Shown: positions 1 to 8,930 of the stretch, piece by piece
How the letters are laid out: every line of letters begins with the position of its first letter
How positions within the stretch are numbered: position 1 is the stretch's first letter
From: a virus
IMG/VR virus record: IMGVR_UViG_3300031707_000046
Coordinates: 1-42,944 of that record
Strand: one strand, 5' to 3'
DNA length: 42,944 bases
The notes under the pieces: model-generated
What the model saw: only the letters and a program-made list of their open reading frames with translations
The model's database searches: none
What the model was told of the DNA's origin: nothing
Position numbers and translations under genes: made by a program

Positions 1-127
1 TCGTAGGTTTCCTCTTCCACCACATCCGTCAGAATATCTCCGGTGCAGAGGAGCCAATCGTTGGATAGGCTATCATCCAATCCGTGCGTCCATCTAGTGA
101 CGGGCGTTACGCCGACAGCGTACTGGA
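1..127. repeat. 127-bp exact terminal overlap, copy 1
   Basis: Bases 1-127 are identical to 42440-42566. The match stops sharply at base 128 (t here, g at 42567). A length of exactly 127 equals a commonly used maximum assembly k-mer, so this is best read as a graph junction, not a biological terminal repeat. Confidence 0.95.
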
Positions 128-461
128 TGATCGGGTCACGGGCCGTGCCGCTCGCGTTGCTGAGCTTCAAGAAAGGCGCAACGGACGACGAACTCAGATA
201 GAGCCCCGCGTGGTAGGGCGTCGCCGCGATCCTGACGTCCTGGTCGATATAGCTGTCCCCCGAGATCGTGAACGACCGCGTGCCCGCGGCTACGAGGAAA
301 TTGAGCGTCCGCCCCGCCGTGTCGTTCTCGTTCCAGTTGAACAGTAATGAGTGGCTGAGGTTTGTGTCCCATAGCCGGACCTTCTGGACTGGGCCCTGGC
401 CGAAAAGGAAAACAAATCCTATGAGCGCCGCGATCGCCGCGGCCGCGAGCCGTTTTTTCAT
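1..461 (-). CDS. NHL tail protein, N-terminal part with signal-like segment (runs through the circle junction)
   Basis: The reading frame starts at ATG 461 behind a good ribosome site (AAGGAG) and runs off base 1. The N-terminus is MKKRL followed by about 18 hydrophobic residues, like a signal peptide or membrane anchor, then a beta-rich region (LWDTNLSHSLLFNW). The last 42 codons are identical to codons within the large tail gene at 40003-42944, in the same frame. If the contig is circularised through the 127-bp repeat, this becomes the true 5' end of that gene, giving a protein of about 965 residues. The start lies 3 bases after the stop of the upstream small membrane-protein gene, so it is translationally coupled and belongs to the tail operon. 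A hydrophobic N-terminus is odd for a tail-tip protein. Confidence 0.75.
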   Translation of the reverse strand, partial: MKKRLAAAAIAALIGFVFLFGQGPVQKVRLWDTNLSHSLLFNWNENDTAGRTLNFLVAAGTRSFTISGDSYIDQDVRIAATPYHAGLYLSSSSVAPFLKLSNASGTARDPIIQYAVGVTPVTRWTHGLDDSLSNDWLLCTGDILTDVVEEETY

Positions 462-464
462 GAC

Positions 465-713
465 CTACTCCTTGTTTCGCGGCGTGGCCTGGGGTTGCCC
501 GGGCGCCTTCACCGGTGCGCTCGGCCCTGCCGTCTTGCCGTTGAGGTACGAGACGATCTGCTGTATCGCCGCGCCCTGGTCGTTCACCGCCTTGACCAGC
601 GCCGCCGTTTGCAGTGTCGCCTCGATCTTCGCGAACCTGATGAACATCGTCACCGCAAGGACGATGACAAGGGCGAAGATGATCACGTCCTTTAAACTGA
701 TCTCTATTTTCAT
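465..713 (-). CDS. Small single-span membrane protein
   Basis: 82 residues starting MKIEISLKD at ATG 713, with GGAGGACATC upstream as ribosome site; longer in-frame starts lack this. Residues 6-24 (LKDVIIFALVIVLAVTMFI) form one transmembrane helix. It is followed by a short amphipathic stretch (KIEATLQTAALVKAV) and a Pro/Ala-rich tail. It overlaps the end of the upstream tail gene by 4 bases and precedes the tail-protein start by 3. Family not recognised. The position among tail-tip genes does not argue for a holin, though size and topology would allow one. Confidence 0.7.
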   Translation of the reverse strand: MKIEISLKDVIIFALVIVLAVTMFIRFAKIEATLQTAALVKAVNDQGAAIQQIVSYLNGKTAGPSAPVKAPGQPQATPRNKE

Positions 714-1177
714 GATGTCCTCCATCCCGAGCCTGTAAAGTGCTCTATAATCCACTTCCCTGCCGCGATAACGCAGAGCCTCACGAGGGCGAACGTCTCC
801 TCGGCCAGGTCGTTATAGACTGTCCCGCCGGCGCTCGAATCCTGGATCGTCTCGCCCCCGGCGGCCTGCACGGTCAGCTTGCCCGCTCCGCGCTTGACGA
901 GGCTCACGTAGAGTCCGATGTCCTCAGCGTCGACTGCCGGGAGGGTGAAGATCTTCGGCCCGGCGTTTGTCATCGTCAGGAGTTTACCGAAGTCCTCCTC
1001 GTCGAGCGTGTAGTCGTCCGTCTTGTCCTCGACGGTCTCGCGTTGGGCCACGGCCTCCGTATCCCCGTCGTCGAGGTCGACGAACTGCGTGACGCCGCCG
1101 GCCCGCAGAAGGGCGAGAATCTTCCGGACGAGCGCCTCCGCCGAGTTCCTTGAGAATGTCCTATCGCCGACCGGCAT
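710..1177 (-). CDS. Putative minor tail protein
   Basis: 155 residues from ATG 1177 (MPVGDRTFS), with GAGG 8 bases upstream; the longer open frame to 1300 is antisense noise. The N-terminal half is acidic (DLDDGDTEA, DDYTLDEEDFGK). The C-terminal half is beta-rich (GKLTVQAAGGETIQD, VYNDLAEETFALVRL) and ends IIEHFTGSGWRTS, a style common in tail fibre and adhesin tips. It follows the large tail-tip gene closely and probably belongs to the distal tail. No family recognised. Confidence 0.7.
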   Translation of the reverse strand: MPVGDRTFSRNSAEALVRKILALLRAGGVTQFVDLDDGDTEAVAQRETVEDKTDDYTLDEEDFGKLLTMTNAGPKIFTLPAVDAEDIGLYVSLVKRGAGKLTVQAAGGETIQDSSAGGTVYNDLAEETFALVRLCVIAAGKWIIEHFTGSGWRTS

Positions 1178-1185
1178 TTTTTTCC

Positions 1186-2721
1186 TCAATACGTCTGAGT
1201 GTCGAGCACCGCCACGACCTCCGTCGACCGCGTATCCGGCCGCTTCAAGATCCGCTCGATCCGGAAGAGGACGCCGGAGAGGTTCCCGCCCGCGTAGCAC
1301 GCGCGGATCCTCGTCAGGTGGACCTTGTCCCGGCCCGGGAGAAGGTCGAGGCCGTAGCCCCAGACCTCGAACTTCGCCTCGAGGGGCGGCATCTCGTACA
1401 TGCTGGAAAGTTTCCCTGCGAGCCAGGCCGCGCCCGCGGCCGTCTTATGGTAGGTCTCGACCTCGAGCGTCGAATCAACGCCGTAGAAGAACTCCGCGAC
1501 CTGGGACTCCAGCTCGGCGAGCTTGAAGACGTCCTGGTCGCTTGGGGACTCGTCGTATTTGACCTTGATCCGGGCCCGGACGCTCGAGAACCTCCGGGCC
1601 ATGGAGAACGTCTTGAAGTCCCCGTCCTGGAGGTGCGGCGTGTTCGGCGGCTCGACGGCCTCATAGACAACCGGGCCGTGGGTCTGATTCTGCAGCGGCG
1701 TGAATTTGAAGAGGAGCGACGTCTCGAGCTTCGCGAGGATCTTCCCGAAGGTGAGGGTCCGGTCGAGGTTGTAGGCGACTTCCCACGCCCGCTTCGTCTT
1801 GAAGTCCGCCAGGGCCGCGGGGTCGATGATCGTGGACGCCTTCCCGATTTCTGTCACGACCAGGTCCCAGAGCATGTCTGCCCCGTCGTAGATGACCGCG
1901 CCGGCCTTCAGGACGCCGCGGATATCGCCCCTGAGATCCGAGTCCTCGGTCTGGAGCGGGAAGGGCAGGGAATATTTCCAGTATCGTTCGTCCACTTTGA
2001 CATCTATCTCTACGGACCGGGCGCCGACGCGGACCTCGGCCGGCAGGTATGCCGAGAGGATGGTCGCGCGGAGGAGCGAGGCCGGGGGCGTCCCCTTCCT
2101 CGTCGTCCAGAGCGAGATCGAAGTGGCATAGAACCCTTTTGCGCCCGTCGTGAACGATTGGGCGATCCGCGTCCGCGCGGCGGCGTCCCGCAGGGGTAAC
2201 CCCGCGCCCCGGCCAAGGTAGGTCGTGTCGACCTTGTTCGTGGACCCGCCGGAGAGCTTCGCCCGGCCCTTGAGACGGAATAGGATATCGACGGCTGGCT
2301 GGGCCGTCCAAACGCCGGCGCCGTCTATTATGAAGGCTTGGCCGCCGGCGTATCCGGCCGTGTGGCATTTCTTGAAAGATAAGTGGCCACCGCCCACGGG
2401 GTAATCTGCCTCAAGGACGAAATAATAGAGGGTTGCGGGCTCAAGCCAGGGCGTCGACAAGAGTGTAAACTCCGCGTTCGCGAGGTCCGTCGTGTAATCG
2501 GAGCCCGCGACGAGGAGCTCGCCTCCGTTCCGGATCTCGTCAATCGCTCCGATCTCCCGACCGGCGAACTTTTGCCGCTTCGTGATGACGTCGACGCAGA
2601 CGGGGATGACATTTTCCAGGTGTCCGTAGGGGATCGGAATGGGTCCGCCGTTCATCCGGTCCTCGAGGTTCGGGTACGTCGTCTTGTCGAAGCTCGTCCG
2701 CGGCAGCGTCGTGTAGAGCAA
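1186..2721 (-). CDS. Tail tip/hub-like structural protein
   Basis: 511 residues with a TTG start (MLYTTLPRTSF), chosen because CAGGAG lies 7 bases upstream and the previous stop is only 1-3 bases away. The early stretch NGGPIPIPYGHLENVIPV resembles hub proteins that build a beta-barrel platform. The C-terminal half (ETYHKTAAGAAWLAGKLSSM, then LDLLPGRDKVHLTRI) has the look of tail-associated hub/lysin scaffolds from lambda-like phages. It is third in line after the tape measure gene, the usual place of distal-tail and baseplate proteins. No enzymatic motif seen. Confidence 0.7.
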   Translation of the reverse strand: MLYTTLPRTSFDKTTYPNLEDRMNGGPIPIPYGHLENVIPVCVDVITKRQKFAGREIGAIDEIRNGGELLVAGSDYTTDLANAEFTLLSTPWLEPATLYYFVLEADYPVGGGHLSFKKCHTAGYAGGQAFIIDGAGVWTAQPAVDILFRLKGRAKLSGGSTNKVDTTYLGRGAGLPLRDAAARTRIAQSFTTGAKGFYATSISLWTTRKGTPPASLLRATILSAYLPAEVRVGARSVEIDVKVDERYWKYSLPFPLQTEDSDLRGDIRGVLKAGAVIYDGADMLWDLVVTEIGKASTIIDPAALADFKTKRAWEVAYNLDRTLTFGKILAKLETSLLFKFTPLQNQTHGPVVYEAVEPPNTPHLQDGDFKTFSMARRFSSVRARIKVKYDESPSDQDVFKLAELESQVAEFFYGVDSTLEVETYHKTAAGAAWLAGKLSSMYEMPPLEAKFEVWGYGLDLLPGRDKVHLTRIRACYAGGNLSGVLFRIERILKRPDTRSTEVVAVLDTQTY

Positions 2722-2724
2722 GGT

Positions 2725-3408
2725 TTACTCCTGGAGCTTCCTCGGGTCCTCGACCTTGAAGACGACCCTGTCGTCGGCCCAGGCTATGTCCCCGATGAAC
2801 GAGTCGATGAAGTCCTTGAAGAGCGCGTAGGTGTCTATGCCCGGGACGCCGAACTTCACGACGATCCGCTTCCCCTCGTAAATGTAGTTGTGGATCCGCG
2901 CGTCCCAGTACGCCTCGTTGTTGAGGACCTCGATGGAGCCGTACGTCTGCGCGATCCCGCCGTCGGAGAATGGCTTCGCCTCGAACGAGAGCTCGGGGAG
3001 CGATGCGCGGGAGAAGAGCGGCCGGTATTGCTTCCCATCGACGACGATCGTGCGGTCGGCGATCCGGTCCCAGAAGTGCGAGCGGACGAGGAAGAGGCCG
3101 CCGCCCGGATTGGCGCCCGTCGACCCGTGGACATAGAGCCGTTCGTTCCCGGGGCTCCAATACCAGGAGGAGACGGTGGCCTGGCACGTCGCGAGCGGCG
3201 CGACGTCGGGCGCATATTCCGTCGTGACCTTGGTCGAGAGCCGGCGCTCGAGGACCCGCGACGGCTTCCCCTCCGGGTGCGCGATCCACCAGCAGCTCGT
3301 GTTAGGCGCCGGCGCCTGCGTCCAGGCCGCGGTGTCGAGGCGCCGGCAGGGCTCGATCCCGCAGATCCAGACGAGGTCCTGGTCCTTCTTCGACGGGTCG
3401 AAACTCAA
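2725..3408 (-). CDS. Minor tail protein (distal tail)
   Basis: 227 residues from TTG 3408 (MSFDPSKKDQDLVW), inside the TTGA overlap with the upstream stop and preceded by GGAGG. The sequence is rich in aromatics and has several Cys residues (WICGIEPC, NTSCWW, LATCQATV). The second half (DGKQYRPLFSRASLPELSF) fits the immunoglobulin-like or beta-sandwich style of proteins encoded two genes after the tape measure. The slot corresponds to the DUF2163/BR0599 position in gene-transfer-agent-like tails, but clear homology cannot be claimed. Confidence 0.7.
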   Translation of the reverse strand: MSFDPSKKDQDLVWICGIEPCRRLDTAAWTQAPAPNTSCWWIAHPEGKPSRVLERRLSTKVTTEYAPDVAPLATCQATVSSWYWSPGNERLYVHGSTGANPGGGLFLVRSHFWDRIADRTIVVDGKQYRPLFSRASLPELSFEAKPFSDGGIAQTYGSIEVLNNEAYWDARIHNYIYEGKRIVVKFGVPGIDTYALFKDFIDSFIGDIAWADDRVVFKVEDPRKLQE

Positions 3409-4199
3409 GGCTCGTCCTCCAGCCGGAGGGTCGTCGACCAGGGCGTCAGGCAGGTCCTCAGCGGCCGCTTGATGGTCTCCATGAACGATATGTAGACAAT
3501 ACTCCCCGTAATGTCCGTCGAGTCGAGCGCGACCCAGAGCGGCCGCGTGTACGCGCCGCACCAGCGGGCCATCTCGTCGTAGCCGTCTATGTCCGCGAGC
3601 CCGGCGATCGTCACGGGCAGCGAGTAGGTGTCCCGGGCCGGCTGCCGAGAAGACGTCTTCTGGCCCGCCGGCGATTGGCCGATCGAGGACGGGTCGACAA
3701 GGTCGCGCCCTCCGCCCGGCTTGTAGTGGTATTTCGCCCGGAAGACCTCGCCGAAGAAGACGCGGGACGCGGAGACATAGCCGTCCGGGTTCGCGGCGTC
3801 GACGATGACGACGCGCCAGAACCGGTAGGTCTCCTCGGCCGGGAGCTTGACGGCGATTCTCTTCTTCGCAATCATCTCTGCGGTCACGGCGACGGACGTT
3901 GAGTAGGCGGTCGCGCCGATCCCGGTCGGGTCCGTGGGGTGCCCGCCGATCTCGACGGCCGCGCCGGCCGTGAGGTTCATGTTCTCAAGGACGAACCCCA
4001 GGACCGGCTTCGTCGCCCACTCCGCGCCGAGGTCCGCGACGATCTCGATCGCGCCGGCGACTCCGGCGCTCCGCCAGTCCCACGTCGCCCACCGCTCCTG
4101 GAGGTTTTCGACCGGGAAGTCCGGGTCCTCGGAGTTCGCCGTGACCGTCGCCGCGTCGAAGTGGTTCTTCCAGAAAAAATCGAGCTTCGGCGTGCTCAC
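3405..4199 (-). CDS. Minor tail protein after the tape measure
   Basis: 264 residues with a GTG start at 4199 overlapping the tape-measure stop (GTGA). Residues 1-60 contain DFFWKNHFDAATVTA and PVENLQERWATWDWRSAG, followed by an IVADLGAEWATKPVLGFVLENMN-like stretch that reads like a discoidin-type beta-sandwich. The arrangement (predicted carbohydrate-binding fold immediately downstream of the tape measure) suits a distal-tail component. Assignment rests on position and general fold impression. Confidence 0.72.
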   Translation of the reverse strand: MSTPKLDFFWKNHFDAATVTANSEDPDFPVENLQERWATWDWRSAGVAGAIEIVADLGAEWATKPVLGFVLENMNLTAGAAVEIGGHPTDPTGIGATAYSTSVAVTAEMIAKKRIAVKLPAEETYRFWRVVIVDAANPDGYVSASRVFFGEVFRAKYHYKPGGGRDLVDPSSIGQSPAGQKTSSRQPARDTYSLPVTIAGLADIDGYDEMARWCGAYTRPLWVALDSTDITGSIVYISFMETIKRPLRTCLTPWSTTLRLEDEP

Positions 4200-7100
4200 A
4201 TTCCGCCTCCTTCGGGCGCCTTGAGGTCCTCGCTGTTGAGCATCTCCTGGAGTATTGGCCTGGCGTCGTGCCGGAGGAACTCCTCAACCCCCCTGCGGTC
4301 AATCGCGTTGATGTTGAAGGTCAGGTTTGCCGACTGTTTGGGCTCGCGATACTTGCTAAGCGGCGTTATGACCTCCGGCTCGGGCCATCCAACTTCGGCA
4401 AGCTGTCGGGTCCAGGCGATCCCGCCCTCCTGGTAGCTCGAGACGCCAAACCCGGATGTCCCTTTTCCCGTCGTCGTGACGAAGGGCGTCATGTCGTGCC
4501 CTATCTCGCTCACGGTGATCCCGAGCTTCTTCGCGAGAGCGATCGCGTCCTCGAGATCCTCGTTGAACGGAACGAGGATCCCGGCCATCGGCTTCCAGGC
4601 CGTGACCGTGTCTTTGCTTGTTTTGTAGAACGTCCCGGCCGTCGTGCTGATGTCCTGCATGAGGTCCGAGACATCGGCCCCGAGGACCTCGGCGATCTTG
4701 ATTAGGATGTCGCAGACGCGGTTGAAGCCCTCGACGAGGACGGCTGCCTCGGTCTTCTGGGCCTCCTTGATCCAGCCGTGAGCCATCGCCTGTCTTACGA
4801 GGCTCTGGGTCTGCTCGTCGAGTTCGAAGCCATAAGCCGCGGCATAGTTGACGATCTCCTGGAGCGACGGGACCAGGGCCCGGAGCGAGTCCTCAACGCT
4901 AAGGCCGCCGTGTCGAAGGGCGTGGAATTGTGAGACGATGTCGCCCGTTAGCGTCTTCCAGGCGTCGGCCGTGAGCCAGGCCGTGTTCCCGAGCGCGGTC
5001 AGGATCTGCTTCGTCGCGTCGATCGCTTCGAAAAGGTCCCTGTATTTTTCCGTGATCCCCACGATCCTGAACAGGTGCCCGAGCCCGGTGCCCACGAAGG
5101 ACAGGCCGAGCTCCTTGTATTTATCGCGGAGGATGGCCAGGGGCCCGGCCATCGCGTCGACGGTATCAATCCAGGACTTCCCGGAGGCGAGCATCGCATT
5201 AAACGTCGTGATGGCGATCCGCCCGAGCTCGCCGAGCCGCTCCTCGACCTCCTCGAGGTGCAGCTTCCTCCAGTCGAGCGCGGCCAGAAGGTCATTCCCT
5301 GTCTTCAGTTTCCCCGCGGCGTCGACGAGCGAACCCTTGAGGATATCGACGCCGCGGACGAGCGTCGAGAGGGCGTCCGGGATCGTGTCCAAATACGACA
5401 GCACGTACTCGTTGAGGGCCTTCGATTCCTTGCCCGCCTCCCGGAACGCTCGGATGAGTTCGATGAGCTCCTTCGACCCCTCCTTTCCGAGCCGCTTCGC
5501 CTCGTCCAGGAGCCTCGACCAGGAGTCCTCGAGATCCTGGCTCGAGGTGAAGACGCCGCGGATCGCGTCCTCTATCTCCTTGAATGCCACGGCCCAGTCG
5601 CTGAGCTGGTCGCCGATCCTCCTCGTCGCCTCCCCCGCTGCGGTCGATCCTCCGGCCCTGAGCATCGCCGTCGTTATCGTGTCGAGGAGGGTCTCGCCCT
5701 TCTTTATGGCCTCGTCCATCCTGCGGTCGATCTCGTCGAAGAGGGCCTGCTCCTCCTCGCTGATCCCGTCGAAGAAGTCGATCATGGCGGCCCCGAAGTA
5801 GGCGATCAGCCCCGCGGCCGCTGCGGTCGCGGCGAGTCCGAGATCCTTCAGCATCCCGTCGAAAAATGGCTTGAAAATCTTCTCGCTAAGCGCCTTACCT
5901 ATGTATGTCACCAGGGCGTTGATTGTTCCCTGGAAGAGGTTCTTCAGGAGGTTCACAAAATTGAGGCCGTCCTTGAGAATATTCGCGAACGCGTCGCCGA
6001 AGGCCTTGGCCATCTGGTCGGTCGTCTCTTTCCAGGCATCCTTGGTCTCTTTGGCCGCCTTTTTCGCGGCACCTTTTGCCTCGTCGGCCGTCTTCTGCCA
6101 ACCCTTGACGATCGCGTCGAGGTCCGACTCCATGTTCTCGGTCGTATACTTGACCGACTTCTGGATCTCGGAGTTCACCTTGAGCGCCATTTCGATGAGC
6201 TTGTCGAGTGCTTGATTGACGTGCTTCGCTACTTCGTCCGCGGCCGGGATGAGGTTAAGTTTGAGCGATCCGGCGAGCTTATCGATCTCCGCACGGATCC
6301 GGTCGATCTCCACGGCCGTCATTTTCCCGCGGTAGAGGAGCAGGGCGTCCGTCATCCTCTTTACCTGGGCTTCGGTCTCTGAACGGAAGGTGATGTCGAA
6401 CTGCTCCTTGAGCGATCTCGTCTCAAAGACGAGTCCAGTCATCTGTTCCTTTAGATCGGCGATCTTCTCTTTCATGGCCTGGACGACGCCAGGCGCCTGC
6501 TCCGTCGAATTCAGGAGCGCGGCGAGGGTGCGCTCTGCGAGTTTGAGTTCGTTCGTCAGCTCCGTCCGGGTCTTCAGGCCGAACTCCTTGAGGCTCCCGG
6601 AGAGGTCGAAGAGCGCCGCCGCCACAGGCTTGAACTGCGCGGCCAGGTTCCGGCCGGCGGGCAGGGCCGTCTCGACGAGCGTCTCGATCCCCTTCTTAGC
6701 CGCCTCCATGCCCTTGAGGAAATCGCCGAGGCCCTCACGGCTCATGCTTTTGAAAGGATTATGGTCCTTGACGAAGGCCTCGAGTTTGCCCCAGAAGCCG
6801 ACCCCTTCCTCCGAGAGCTTCTTCATGTCCTCCCGGACCTTCGCGATGTAGGCGATGATGACGCCGGCGCCGACGAGCGTGAACGTGAAGGAGAAGGCCT
6901 GCGAGGCGATGATGCGCAGCAATCCCGCGCTCTGGATGATCGATCCGAGGGATCGGAGGAGGGTCCCGAGGATGATGATGCCGGCGGCGGCGGCGCTGAA
7001 GAGGATGCCGAGCCCGCCGGCCGCGAACGTCGCGGCGGCCGCGACCTTCGGGTGCTCGCGGGCCAGGACGGCGAGATCGTTCGCGAGCTCGCGGACCTTC

Positions 7101-8266
7101 TCCGATACCTTCATGAGGGCCGGGACGACCGTCGCGCCAAACGACGCGGCGAGGCCGGAGAAGGCGTTCTGCGTGAGTTTGAGCTGGGCGTTGAGCGTCT
7201 GGAGCTGCAAGCGCGCGATCTCCTCCGTCGTTCCGGCCGCCTTCCGGAGCTCCGCCTCGTACCGCCGGATCGCGTCGGACATGCCCACAAGGTTGAGGAT
7301 GGACGAGACCGAGCGGTCCGAGAATTCCATCTCCATGAGGATCGACCGTTTCATCTCGTCGGACTTCCCGGCCAAGGCCTTCTCGAGGTCGCCGATGACG
7401 TCGGCCATGTTCCGCAGTTCGCCGGTGGAGTCGAAGACCGTGACGTTGTATTTCTCGAAGACGGCCTTGTTCTGGATGGCCCTGGTCTGGAGATCGCGGA
7501 GCACGATGTCGAGCCGCGTGCCGGCCTCGGCGCCCTTGACGCCCTGGTCCGCGAAGGCCGCAAGAACCGCGACGCCCTCCTCGATATCCTTGCCGACGAG
7601 CCGGAGCGCCGCGCCCGCCCGCGTCGTCAGGGACTCGGAGAACTGCTCGATCGAGGCGTTCGCCATGATGTTGGCCCTGGACAGGACGTCGGTGATCCGG
7701 ACCATGTTCTGCATGTTCGCCACGGCGTCATCCCGTATCCTCATGCCGAGCGCGCTCTGGGCGTCGGCCACCAGGCTCGTCGCCTGCGCCAGGTCAAACA
7801 TTCCGGCCTGGGCGAACTTCGCCACGACCGGGAGCATCTTGACGGCCTCTGCCGCCGTGTAGCCGGCGGAGGCGAGGTAATAATAGGCCTTCGCGGCCTC
7901 GGCGGCCGTAAAGGTCGTCTCGCGGGCGACCTCGCGGGCGGCCTCGACGAGGTCCTTCCTCAAAGCGTCGGAGACGTCCCCCATGATGGCCAGGGACTCG
8001 GTCATCGCGGCATCGAACGTCGCGAAGGCCTTGACGCCGGTGGTCACGGTGCCGATCAGCGCGCCTCCGAAGATGCCGAGCCCGATGCCGGCCTGGACCA
8101 TCTGCTGGCCGACGTCCTTGAACTGCTGCCCGATCGCCTGCGCCGACCCCTTGAGTTTCGCGGCGTCCGGGCCGACGACCTGGCCGATCGCCTGGTTCCA
8201 GCCCGTCTTGTCGAGGAGCAGGTTCGCGATGATCGAGCCCGCGATGAATCCGCCTCCGCCCGTCAT
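4196..8266 (-). CDS. Tail tape measure protein
   Basis: 1356 residues, the longest gene, starting MTGGGGFIAGSII. The first 250 residues match the TP901-type tape-measure core (AFATFDAAMTESLAIMGD, TFTAAEAAKAYYYLASAGYT). Predicted membrane-seeking segments occur near residues 410-470 (GLGILFSAAAAGIIILGTL; LVGAGVIIAYI). Long charged coiled-coil regions follow. The protein sets tail length and is thought to be ejected with DNA; 1356 residues at about 1.5 angstrom per residue would imply a tail near 200 nm. It lies directly downstream of the frameshifted chaperone pair, the canonical order. Confidence 0.95.
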   Translation of the reverse strand: MTGGGGFIAGSIIANLLLDKTGWNQAIGQVVGPDAAKLKGSAQAIGQQFKDVGQQMVQAGIGLGIFGGALIGTVTTGVKAFATFDAAMTESLAIMGDVSDALRKDLVEAAREVARETTFTAAEAAKAYYYLASAGYTAAEAVKMLPVVAKFAQAGMFDLAQATSLVADAQSALGMRIRDDAVANMQNMVRITDVLSRANIMANASIEQFSESLTTRAGAALRLVGKDIEEGVAVLAAFADQGVKGAEAGTRLDIVLRDLQTRAIQNKAVFEKYNVTVFDSTGELRNMADVIGDLEKALAGKSDEMKRSILMEMEFSDRSVSSILNLVGMSDAIRRYEAELRKAAGTTEEIARLQLQTLNAQLKLTQNAFSGLAASFGATVVPALMKVSEKVRELANDLAVLAREHPKVAAAATFAAGGLGILFSAAAAGIIILGTLLRSLGSIIQSAGLLRIIASQAFSFTFTLVGAGVIIAYIAKVREDMKKLSEEGVGFWGKLEAFVKDHNPFKSMSREGLGDFLKGMEAAKKGIETLVETALPAGRNLAAQFKPVAAALFDLSGSLKEFGLKTRTELTNELKLAERTLAALLNSTEQAPGVVQAMKEKIADLKEQMTGLVFETRSLKEQFDITFRSETEAQVKRMTDALLLYRGKMTAVEIDRIRAEIDKLAGSLKLNLIPAADEVAKHVNQALDKLIEMALKVNSEIQKSVKYTTENMESDLDAIVKGWQKTADEAKGAAKKAAKETKDAWKETTDQMAKAFGDAFANILKDGLNFVNLLKNLFQGTINALVTYIGKALSEKIFKPFFDGMLKDLGLAATAAAAGLIAYFGAAMIDFFDGISEEEQALFDEIDRRMDEAIKKGETLLDTITTAMLRAGGSTAAGEATRRIGDQLSDWAVAFKEIEDAIRGVFTSSQDLEDSWSRLLDEAKRLGKEGSKELIELIRAFREAGKESKALNEYVLSYLDTIPDALSTLVRGVDILKGSLVDAAGKLKTGNDLLAALDWRKLHLEEVEERLGELGRIAITTFNAMLASGKSWIDTVDAMAGPLAILRDKYKELGLSFVGTGLGHLFRIVGITEKYRDLFEAIDATKQILTALGNTAWLTADAWKTLTGDIVSQFHALRHGGLSVEDSLRALVPSLQEIVNYAAAYGFELDEQTQSLVRQAMAHGWIKEAQKTEAAVLVEGFNRVCDILIKIAEVLGADVSDLMQDISTTAGTFYKTSKDTVTAWKPMAGILVPFNEDLEDAIALAKKLGITVSEIGHDMTPFVTTTGKGTSGFGVSSYQEGGIAWTRQLAEVGWPEPEVITPLSKYREPKQSANLTFNINAIDRRGVEEFLRHDARPILQEMLNSEDLKAPEGGGM

Positions 8267-8562
8267 TTCTTCATCCCTCCAGCTTTATTGATCTCCGCCG
8301 CGTTCTTTCTCCGAGCCGCCATCTCCGCGCGCACCTCAACGAGCCGCCGCTTGGCCATGGCCTCGATGTCCTCGATTTCCTGTTCGTTGTCCAACTCATA
8401 TATCTTGTACTTCAATTCATCCATCGTGCGGTTGATGGACTCCTGCCTTAAATGCGGAAGTAGCGCCGCCTCGCATAATTCCATCCTGCGAGTGAGGACG
8501 CTCCGCGCCGCCTCCGCGGTCCAATCCTCGAAGTCGCGGAGACCCATGTCGCGGAGCTCCAC
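8263..8562 (-). CDS. Tail assembly chaperone, T-like part (reached by -1 frameshift)
   Basis: 99 residues if begun at GTG 8562, but the frame is open back to the A8 run in the upstream gene and lies in its -1 frame. It is therefore more likely made as a gpG-GT type fusion of about 219 residues. The peptide is helical and charged (ELRDMGLRDFEDWTAEAARS), as expected for chaperones that coat the tape measure. It overlaps the tape-measure start by 4 bases. Confidence 0.82.
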   Translation of the reverse strand: MELRDMGLRDFEDWTAEAARSVLTRRMELCEAALLPHLRQESINRTMDELKYKIYELDNEQEIEDIEAMAKRRLVEVRAEMAARRKNAAEINKAGGMKK

Positions 8563-8600
8563 GAAAGCAAAAAGCCCGGGGAGCTCCCGCGAGATGAAGG

Positions 8601-8921
8601 CTATTTCGCGGGCGCGGGCGCGTGCCCTTTTTTTTGCTCTTTCCCCTCCTTGGTCTTACCAACGCCCATCGCGACCTGGACGACCTCCCGGAGCTTCGAG
8701 ATCGGGAGTTTCCCGATCTCGTTCATCGGGCCCTCGATGACCTCCGCAAGCATTTTTCGGAATGCCCCCGTGTTACCCTTCATGAGCTCCTTCTCTAGGT
8801 TCTGCGTCATCTCGAGGCCGTCGAGAGTGATCTCCTTCACCCGGAACGCCTTCCCGTTGATCTTGATGAGGAAGGGCTTGTAGAGCGTTTTCTTCGTTTC
8901 AATGCTGAGGATTGTCTCCAT
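8601..8921 (-). CDS. Tail assembly chaperone, G-like part
   Basis: 106 residues starting METILSIETKKTLYKPF at ATG 8921, behind GGGGGAG. Size, acidic-helical composition and position between tail tube and tape measure match lambda gpG-like chaperones. The 3' end has CAAAAAAAAGGG, and the zero-frame stop lies only 25 bases beyond the A run. Ribosomes slipping back one base continue into the next gene. Confidence 0.85.
   Translation of the reverse strand: METILSIETKKTLYKPFLIKINGKAFRVKEITLDGLEMTQNLEKELMKGNTGAFRKMLAEVIEGPMNEIGKLPISKLREVVQVAMGVGKTKEGKEQKKGHAPAPAK
8626..8636 (-). promoter_or_regulatory. Programmed -1 frameshift slippery site
   Basis: On the minus strand the sequence reads C-AAAAAAAA-GG. 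The zero frame is CAA AAA AAA GGG. After a one-base backward slip the frame continues through AGG GCA CGC to the downstream chaperone without a stop. This matches the conserved tail-chaperone frameshift of long-tailed phages. Confidence 0.78.
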
Positions 8922-8930
8922 GGCTCCCCC

